This document shows, one piece after another, positions 56,554-64,000 of a DNA stretch of 64,000 nucleotides (position 1 is its first letter; each line of letters starts with the position of its first letter). The position numbers and the translations under genes are program-made. The notes beneath the pieces were generated by a model. That model worked only from the letters and a program-made list of their open reading frames with translations. It did not search any database and was not told where the DNA came from. Origin of the DNA: Tetracladium setigerum (taxonomy: Eukaryota > Ascomycota > Leotiomycetes > Helotiales); contig PZJY01000013.1 of assembly GCA_031472005.1 (NCBI GenBank), forward strand, positions 1,860,001 through 1,924,000. Direction: 5' to 3'.

Positions 56554-57195
56554 TTATCTTTTGCAAATAAACGGAACACTTTTTAGACTCGAGTCATAGT
56601 TCTTGAACACACTCCCCATTTTACCGATGTCATCAGCACTCATACGGCGACGTGCTGCAGCCCCGTCGGCAATTTCTCTTGGTGATCGCATCCGGCCGAG
56701 TCCAATCAAGCCAAGAAGTGCCATTGGAGCACTCCCGACATCGTCCACAATCTGCTGGATGGTCAAAGCAATATCACCAGCAGCGCCGATGAGAACGACC
56801 ACTCGACCCAGTCTGACAGCTACACCCGATAGAATTCCAGCTTCGCCAAGGAATGGCACGAACATAAAGATAGCTGATAAAATGGTGATGATGAGGTTTT
56901 TCTTCTCCTCGGCCTCCGCCTTTTCACCGATGTCTTTCACAACACGCCTGAACATCATGTGTTAGCCAGTGGCGTCTTTGAGAGATTTGGATCAAGAGAG
57001 CCAGATTCAACTTACATGGACTATATAGCTTGGGCCAGCATGAAAACGGGCATTGAAAAAATATCAATTGCATCGTCTGCCAACCCGCTCCACAATCCGC
57101 CCATGAGCGCGGTGTCGATAAAGACCGAAGTCGCTGAACTGACGGATGGCACTTGGGACAAATTATGGAGGGTTTTAAGAGTTGCGATAGTATAT
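56554..57195 (-). pseudogene. 3' relic of a large secreted-enzyme gene (chitinase-type C-terminal domain)
   Basis: Minus-strand exons ~57016-57195 and 56554-56947 joined over a 68-nt GT-AG intron. The upstream piece reads SSATSVFIDTALMGGLW, DDAIDIFSMPVFMLAQAI, then an in-frame TAG at 57021-57023 where Glu is expected, then SM. The downstream piece has RVVKDIGEKAEAEEKKN, a hydrophobic LIITILSAIFMFVPFLGEAG, APMALLGLIGLG and the terminal SADDIGKMGSVFKNYD. From memory this C-terminal block follows the catalytic domain in large fungal chitinase-like and related glycoside hydrolase proteins; I am not certain of the exact family. No catalytic domain lies upstream, so only the 3' end remains. Confidence 0.55.
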
Positions 57196-57312
57196 TGTAT
57201 GCAATCTATCTTTCCTTTAAGGCAGATCTAGAATCCGGTCAATATAACCACCCTAGAGCAATGATTCGGATTTTCCTGTCACCTGCAACGATGCGGCAGG
57301 TAGCCCAAAGAC

Positions 57313-59024
57313 CTAGGACTGATATCTTGAAAGGTAGCTATAATCTCTTATACCACCATTCGGAGTTGCGAACCAAAGTTCCATCATATCGTCAACCCGG
57401 GAAACAACAGCAATGTCTGTCCCTCGCAGTGCTCGTCCGTCGAGGTTATGTAGTTGCCAAGTATTAACTGTGTCAGATATATATGCCTGCTGCACACTAG
57501 TTCCATCATCTCTCACCCAAAATACATCCAAGGAGTTATATTTCTGTCGAGCAACAACAGTGATGCTACCGATGGTGGAAGCGGATGTAGGAGGAGCAAT
57601 TTGTGTAAAAGTCCATCCCGGCTCATTGGACCAGTGTCCTCGAATTACTGCACCCTGCGGATTGATCCACCACACGTCCATCGTGTCATGATTACAGGAG
57701 ACTGCCGCTATATCAGCTCCAACTGCTGCAGATTCGGGCGGCGCCAGCTGAGCACTTTCCCAAGCTTGACCTGGATATGATCTCCACGCGTGATGTATGG
57801 CACGAGTTGGAGTTACCCACCATACCTCTACTGCCATTTCGACTCTAGACACTGCTTTGATGCCCAGTCAGGGACAGCACTGTTGGCTGCTGGCGCGAGT
57901 TCGTAGAGTTCCCAACCTATAGAACCAGACGTCCATGATGCTGCTTGGATAGAACCGTTTGGTCCAACCCACCACACTTCCATAGAGTCTCGATTACGTG
58001 AGACGGCAGTGATTCGGGTGTTCGTCGCCGCAGTACCCACTGCAGAGAGTTGGTGATAGCCCCAGCCGGTACGGTTTGTCCACCAGGCAGCATTGATTGA
58101 GCCACCAACGCCCACCCAGAAGACCTCCATGTGCATACTTTCTCTGGACACAGATGTAATACCACCTCCTGTCTCCGCAGAACCTGCTGGCGCGAGTGTG
58201 TAATTGTCTGACCACGGATCTCTCTCATTCCAGTGATTGTCAATGACCGCTCCATCCCATCTGATCCACCACATTTGCATAGAAATGTCTTGACGACTGA
58301 CAGCAGTAATCCTGCCACTACCACCGATGAAACTGCCCGGAACGAGTTGGAAATTTCGCCAACCTAATGGGTAGTTCCCATAAAGGTATTGTACACCAGC
58401 AATGTCATCGGGTTGAAGGTTGATGGCGTTAGGAGCACGGAACATCACAGCCGTAGGTATGTCCGAATGACCAAGCCCGATTATGTGACCGAACTCATGA
58501 AGGGCGAGTTTGTAGAGCAGAACATCGTTCCAGTTCTCGTCTTCATCAAACTCACAAACGCCAGAAGGAGGTGGCCAAGCACGACCGAGTGCACCACTCT
58601 CGTGATCGATGAAATTGAACCCGATGCGGATGTCAGCTCTTACGCCAGTCGGAACTTCGCGAAACCTAAGAGGAGAGACTTGGGTCCAGGCCCAAAAAGC
58701 TTTTTGGATGGCATTGCGGATATCATCTTGGGACATTCTGACCTTGGGATTCCAGGGTACGAAGGTGTAAGTCAGCTCTGCGTGATCCCACTTGCTGTCC
58801 TTGACGGTGAATTTCAAAATCTCGAAATCACCTTCTTCGCGGATTATCTTGTCATCATCTGCATATCCACATAGGTTCTTCTTTGGAGTAGAAGTGCCCC
58901 TCGCTGGGTCTTTCTGGCTGATAGTGGTCTGGAATACAGGATCGATTGCGGCCGGACTTGACCCATTTTTGACATCCTGTACATCCTGTACGGTAGAAAT
59001 ACTGTCGTCGAAATTGCTTGCCAT
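57313..59024 (-). CDS. Matrixin-like zinc metalloprotease fused to a beta-propeller-like repeat domain; one-base frameshift in the sequence
   Basis: The N-terminal ~210 residues are a metzincin peptidase: ELTYTFVPWNPKVRMS, IRIGFNFIDHESGALGRAWP, the zinc site LALHEFGHIIGLGHSD (HExxHxxGxxH) and a downstream Met-turn (AVMF). The C-terminal ~340 residues consist of about seven ~48-residue units with the pattern ITAVSR..SMEVWWVGPNG.I..A, like the blades of fucose-lectin-type beta-propellers. The frame breaks in the unit after AANSAVPDW at CCC 57863-57865. One extra base gives GIKAVSRVEMAVEVWW and 571 codons in total. No introns. No signal peptide is seen, although many such proteases are secreted. 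The start at 59024 is the only upstream ATG close to the domain. The propeller may target the protease to glycans. Confidence 0.87.
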
Positions 59025-59682
59025 GTTGAATACTGAGTGAGAAGTCTTCGCTTGTCAACTTGAGGGTCTAGGATGGAAATTCGACTGGATAACAGACTGA
59101 AATAATGAAAAGAATAACTAAAGTCTTGACTTCCTTCTCCTTATGTATCTATGGTGGGTCTTGAGGATAGGAGGATTTCATTTAGCTCAACATGCTCTCG
59201 TGAATTCTCGATCAGCCATGCTAGTCAAAGACTCTGGGACTAGCGAAAGCCTCTCACGGCCAAAATAAACATGCCAAAAGGTTTCCAGGCATAAAAAGTA
59301 ATTATCGACTTCACCGCCTCGAATCGTCATTTAAATTTAACCATATATAGTCGATGCCAAAAGGTTTCTAGGCATAAAAAGTAATTATCGACTTCACCGC
59401 CTCGAATTGTCATTTAAATTTAACCATACATAATCTATGCCAAGACATGTGGCGAGCTGAGGAGAATACACAACTGATCGCGGGGTAACATGGCTTTCCG
59501 GTCATAGCACCTCTCAATTCGTCAATGAGCAAATCTGTGCTATCTATGACCTCCTACTGCCACCTAAACGTTGCATTTTTGACACCTCTGACTAAGCTAA
59601 ATCAAGGATTTTCGTGTCCTGTACTTTTTCTAAGTATCTGCTAATGTCATGTAGATAAGATAATGCTGGAATTCGAAAAATC
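59025..59682. other. Intergenic region with tandem duplication
   Basis: Divergent spacer between the metalloprotease (minus) and the LysM gene (plus). It contains the 83-bp tandem repeat listed separately. No further coding sequence, unless a signal-peptide exon of the LysM gene begins at an ATG near 59663 (hydrophobic CCVYVILFSTILIDMLL in another frame). Confidence 0.4.
59272..59437. repeat. Tandem duplication, two 83-bp units plus the start of a third
   Basis: Units 59272-59354 and 59355-59437 both begin TGCCAAAAGGTTTC and contain CATTTAAATTTAACCATA. By eye they differ at about six positions, mostly C/T transitions. A third unit is suggested by TGCCAAGACATG directly after. Located in the divergent promoter interval. 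Confidence 0.85.
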
Positions 59683-61764
59683 ATGCTGTGTTTATGTAAT
59701 CCTCTTCTCCACTATACTTATCGATATGCTATTGTTCCAGACGAGACAGTTTCGATCAATCGCAGAGCTCTGATAGCAGGATGCTCACTTTCCGCACCAA
59801 CCGATGGATGGTCAACCTGTGCTACTCTGCTGGCAAAATACCAAATCCCATTAGCAAGATTTGTTAGCATGAATCCTGATGTTGGAGCTAATTGTCAAGG
59901 ATTTGATCCAGGAAGGACCTACTACGTCAGAAAACGTAAGTAGAGTACTCTGCCTATCCTGAAGTCTTCTTCCAGTATTTGAAATGACTGATACTGAAAC
60001 GTCGCCTACGGATAGCTTTTAAATGGCCTATATCAGCTGATGGACGATGTGGCAGCAATTCACTAACCTTGGTAACATGTATCGGCTCCTTATTTGGTCC
60101 ATGTTGTGGAAAAGATGGCTTGTAAGAAAGAATCACTCGAACATACTTGAAAAACCAGTGCTTACATTGGAGTATAGCTGTGGATCAACTGCGTTGGTAA
60201 ATACCCCCGAATCTCGAACCTCACTCACAATTCATGAACAGAGCCTCGTGTGCGATTGGAAACTGTCAAGGCGGAATCTGTCCTGGAATTGGCTACAGCT
60301 ATGATGGGAGATGTGGCACGCAAAACAGAGGGCTCATGTGCGGAGGCTCGTGGGGAACCTGTTTCTCAAATGCTGTCCAGTATGATAACTTTCATCAAAT
60401 GTTCAATTGAGTTCAAGAGCTCAGACTAAGTTCTTCCAGGTGTGGTAGCACGAGCGCCTTTTGTGGTGTAGGTAATTGTCAGTCTGGACTTTGTGTTGGA
60501 GCAACAACAACCTCAACCTCACGGACTTCTACTACGTGAGTCTACGATCTATGGATATCTATCTCAACTGACACGACTTCAAGAACAGCAACCGCCATTC
60601 CAACACCTCGTACACCTTCTCCGGATGGAACTTGCGGATACACTAATAGATACAGTTTGTTCCCCAATCCCACTTGCGACGCTTTACAGACTTCGTAACG
60701 CAGGTGAACTTGGCGATTTACCATGGTTATAGTTTGCAACGGTACCAATCTATAATTTCAGTATAGTAAATATTGCTCGGCAGCCAGGGTAAGCATAACC
60801 TTATAACACCCACTCGATGTTAAAACTTATTATACTATTTTTAGTATTGCGGTTTAACGATATATCATTATAATAGTTTATTAAGCTAATACAATGATAT
60901 CGAATTCTTTGCCTCAAGCGGGACTGACATTTACCTTTAGCTAAGATAAGTTCAGTCTATATAATAAGACTACTTATATTACAGTCACGCTGACTGGCCC
61001 ACAATCCACGACAACAACAAGCACAGCTTCAATCGTTACCCCACGCCTTTTATGGCGGGTATGGTAAAGAACTGCGACAGATTCAAGTACATCTACGCTG
61101 GAGATACATGCGTAAGCCTTGCAGCAGCCCAAGGAGTCGCTCTGGCAGACTTCATGAAATTCAATCCTAGATTGGGCCCGGGTTGCCTTTCAGGTTTATG
61201 GAATGGATGGTATGTGTGTGTAAGTATTGTTAGACATGAACTAGGCCCGCCTTATACAGTTATTGATCCACTAACCCCTCCGCCAACTCACATGTCTTCG
61301 TATAATGGCTTTAGGCTTTGGGGTTGTGTCACAGGATATACATCAGTGAGTTTTATACTGACTGGGTAAGCCACATCTGTTTCTTTGGTGTTGTTCTAAG
61401 TTTTCCTTGCATAATATACCCCTCCTCGAGTCTAAACAACTCCCTTGAGCATATCCTGACCGGAGACTGCTCTTCTTTGAAGTGCCCATGTCACCTAGAC
61501 TTATTAACATCTTGGCACGATAGTCGGTACGCAGACGATTACATGACAGTTGAGAAATGTATCACAATGGCCATCGCGAATGGCGCTTCTTGGACAGGCA
61601 TAGAGATTGGCTACATCTGTAGATATGGAGCGGCTCTGGTTCTACCAGCTGGCCAAACCTACCCTTCCCAACGAGTGATGTCGAGATGCGATACAGTTTG
61701 CCGAGGAGACACGGAAACCTGGTGTGGAGGGGGAAATCTCATGAGCTTGTACGAGAAGATGTGA
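59683..61764 (+). CDS. LysM / chitin-binding (CBM18) / WSC lectin-like protein, frame-broken
   Basis: A multi-exon gene for a probable secreted chitin- and glycan-binding protein. Recognisable modules in order: LysM (CATLLAKYQIPLARFVSMNP, 59800-59930), CBM18 (DGRCGSNSLTLVTC...PCCGKDG, 60035-60120), CBM18 (YDGRCGTQNRGLMCGGSWGTC, ~60315-60375; then CGSTSAFCGVGNC), a third Cys module (DGTCGYTNRYSLFPNPTC, ~60620-60680), LysM (AGDTCVSLAAAQGVALADF, ~61095-61160) and WSC (MTVEKCITMAIANGASW, GDTETWCGGGNLMSLYE, to 61764). Likely introns: 59936-60015, 60122-60177, 60197-60241, 60380-60439, 60536-60583, 60704-60761, 60789-60984. One extra base at TTT 60683-60685 and at CCCC 61039-61042 is needed, and one join (60196/60242) stays unresolved. 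No clear signal peptide at the chosen start. No catalytic domain. It could dampen chitin recognition or bind the fungus's own wall. Confidence 0.65.
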
Positions 61765-62628
61765 TGTTCTTCACTTTTCCTGAAAACATTAATTCTTGTA
61801 GCGGATAACAGCAACCTGATACGTTGGCTATGAGATATCAATCATGAACATGTTGTGTTCCATATATAATTTAGAATCTCTGGAAGAATAATATTTGGCG
61901 TTTTTCTTTGCTGAATCGTGGCTCTAGGCAGATGATAACTTGACTGAAAGACCTGCCAGTGAATAAATATTTGTGAAACTAAAGAAATCGTTTTATGACT
62001 GCCATCTACTTCTTCCCAAACATGAGATCTTCAGCGGTCTGAAAGCGTAGAGGAGGCAGCAAGGCGCTGTCAAACGAAACGGAATACATGTCCTCCCTGC
62101 CAAGCCGGTTAAATCAATGACACCAAATTGTAGTCCGTACCTAACTACATAAACCCCCCTCCTCCTCCCTCTCCTCCACCCTCACACGCGCCCACTCAAA
62201 CATTAAAGTTCACATTTTCAGTTATCTACCGTAGATACTCTTCACTCTGTTTTCCGGATACGGCCCGCGGTGAATATTCTTCACTCTATTCAACTGCATT
62301 ACCCAGCTGCAATTCCACTCTAAGCCGCCTTTGAAGGAAATAAGGCTCGCAAGAGCATCTCCGATTTTTCACCTTTCCTTTCAGGAAGCGACTATCTGTG
62401 ATGATTTTCGAGTCGACAAAACCACACATAGAGTACGAAGATTTGATAACATTCTCGTAAGAACAATTTCTCCCGCACATAGCACAGGCGCAGCATATGC
62501 AAAAAAGAAGGGCGAAAGCGTCATAATAGCTATTTCACAACTTATACTTTCTCTTTATCGGAGTTCTAAGTTAATATCTACTTGTTATTCTTTTCTAGAA
62601 ATACCCTGCGGCTATATACCCAAACAAA
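61765..62628. other. Intergenic region
   Basis: Between the LysM gene and the F-box pseudogene. It includes a C/T-rich stretch (CCCCCCTCCTCCTCCCTCTCC, near 62154) typical of fungal promoters. No coding sequence recognised. Confidence 0.45.
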
Positions 62629-64000
62629 ATGTCTTCAACGAGCCCATCCCTCGATAGCATGCCCGACGAGATCCTCACCAACATCGTGCAAAGTTTCCTG
62701 GTCGAATCTCCAATCTGCCCAAGTGAGTTTGGCGGCGACTCTAAGAGGGTTAACAGCTAGCTCCATCAACTTTCAGCCTGCTCCAAACGCTTCCACGAGG
62801 TCAGTGAAGCACATTTTATCCTACTAGCTACCCACATTCTGACGTAAAGACGACAATTCAATTCATTTCTCTACTGACATTAACTACTCTAACAAGATCA
62901 CCACATCTTTCCTATTCCACACCATCTCGCAAACCAAAGAACGCTGCCTGCCAGCTCTAGCAAAACGTCTTTTAGCCGCTCCTCAAAAAGGCCGTTTCAT
63001 CAAGAGAATATTTGCGAATGCCAACGTCAATCGCGTCCTTGACATGGCCGACTTTTCTGAAGAAGATTTCAGTCGTTGTGAGGATATAATTCGCAACGCC
63101 ACGGGTAATACCAGAACCACCACCATTACAGAGACGGCTCCATTATTCACCGACGCTCTCAAACGCGGAGAATGGGATGCATTACTGGCTCTTTTACTTT
63201 GTCAAACGCCCTATCTAGAGTCGATCGAACTTCTCGGACAGGGTCATCCTGACTCCAGACTAATTTTTACAGAGCAGGTCCTCGAAAAAGCGGCCGAGTT
63301 ACAGGTACGGGCGAAGAATGATTCGACGACTACCGGTGGTTGTTCGTTATCACATCTTCACTCGGCATCGACCTACTATTGGGACACAGAAAGGGGCATG
63401 GGACTCTAGTCCATCGAGCCGTTCGTCCGTCTCAAATCCATGGAGAAGATCCACGTTAACTTATTAGTGATCGAGTCCTACCATCAATACGATGTCACAC
63501 GCATGGAAAATAACGTGAAAGAGCTATACATCAGCTATAACGCCATTAACGGCGACAGACTAATCGAGTTCCTCCCTTCTTTTAAGTCTTTAAAGGTCAT
63601 AAAATATATCGATAGCGGGGGCAATCTCGGCCACGCAGAATTCTATCCGTAAAAATAGGGTGAAGCTATCGCGCATCTAACGGGGACACTGCGAATGCTT
63701 GATCTGGCGGTGTCGGCCGGCATCGGTCTTAGTAATAACGGCAAGCTCGTGGAGGCCCTTAGCCCGCTCGTGGAATTTAAGTGTTTGAAGGAACTGAGCA
63801 TCGACTATGATGTTGGTCCAGCAAAACAACACAGGCTTATCGATCTAGATGCCACTGGCAGCGAGTCGGATGATGATGAGCCGGAGACTTGGAGGTTAGT
63901 GGAGGTGTTTCCATCATCGTTAGAGAAGTTGAGCGTTTATGATTGCGATGATAAGCTTCCGGAGCAAATGATTAAAGTGTTATTACGCAAGGAGGAACTA
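62629..64000 (+). pseudogene. F-box protein gene with three nonsense codons; runs off the right edge
   Basis: F-box proteins link substrates to SCF ubiquitin ligases. Exons: 62629-62722, 62777-62799, 62897 onward; both introns are GT-AG (54 and 97 nt). The N-terminus has the F-box core SLDSMPDEILTNIVQSFLV, with CSKRFHEITTSFLF spread over the next exon borders. A leucine-rich, repeat-like body follows (LLCQTPYLESIELLGQ, VKELYISYNAINGDRLIEFL, LVEFKCLKELSIDYDVGP). In the single remaining frame there are TAG at 63407, TAA at 63650 and TAG at 63656. In each, C to T from CAG/CAA gives sensible sequence (for example QKQGEAIAHL). The frame is otherwise open to the window end. The pattern fits RIP-type or other C-to-T mutation rather than indel error. 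Confidence 0.78.

Noticed and set aside
59272..59449. CRISPR-like or satellite array
   Set aside because: Only two full units with no spacers, in a eukaryotic context.

Overview
The window looks like a filamentous ascomycete (Pezizomycotina) chromosome arm. Genes are split by short introns of about 44-125 nt with GTAAGT/GTATGT-type donors. The protein families are typical of moulds: HET-domain proteins, NACHT/ankyrin NLR-like receptors, DUF7708, DUF6594, LysM/WSC lectins and a Nik1-type HAMP array. Repeats carry C:G to T:A decay of the kind left by repeat-induced point mutation (RIP). The genus cannot be fixed from sequence alone.

Layout: (1) 1-5 kb, conserved housekeeping: ferrochelatase (HEM15, minus) divergent from KU70 (plus). 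(2) 5-17.3 kb: a DUF7708-NACHT NLR-like gene bracketed by a ~120 bp direct repeat, a membrane protein, a small secreted Cys-rich protein and a 709-aa protein with an NLR-like N-terminus. (3) 17.8-22 kb: an amino-acid permease, then two 299-bp LTRs in inverted orientation around an AT-rich core. (4) 22-27 kb: a NACHT-ankyrin gene with a nonsense codon. (5) 28.5-33 kb: a membrane protein, a decayed MORN-containing pseudogene and a small relic. (6) 33.6-41.6 kb: two HET-domain genes flanking a four-TM protein. (7) 41.8-45.6 kb: an AT-rich island, an ankyrin fragment, LTR/hairpin debris and a secreted endonuclease/exonuclease/phosphatase-fold enzyme. (8) 46.1-53.9 kb: a coiled-coil/HAMP-array gene split by an apparently intact DDE transposon, and a 1,320-codon HET-like gene with an in-frame TGA. 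(9) 54.9-64 kb: DUF6594 protein, a 3' relic of a large secreted-enzyme gene, a matrixin-like metalloprotease fused to a beta-propeller-like repeat domain, a LysM/chitin-binding/WSC gene, and an F-box pseudogene running off the end.

How the genes fit together: at least six genes belong to classes used in fungal allorecognition and innate-immunity-like signalling (two NACHT, three HET or HET-like, one NLR-type N-terminal protein). They sit among relics and transposons, as expected of a fast-evolving accessory region next to conserved genes. The LysM/CBM18/WSC and chitinase-type relic suggest a cell-wall-interaction module.

Two overall signals matter most. First, eleven otherwise well-conserved gene models each need exactly one extra base, always in a short homopolymer (A, C, G or T), including the essential HEM15 and KU70. 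With that base added, every fully solved gene model closes to a whole number of codons. This points to systematic homopolymer under-calling in the assembly, not to biological loss. Second, the transposon at 47.5-49.0 kb has 50-bp inverted repeats and an apparent 3-bp target duplication. Removing it restores an in-frame host gene, although its transposase looks like the Tc1/mariner-IS630 type, which normally duplicates TA.
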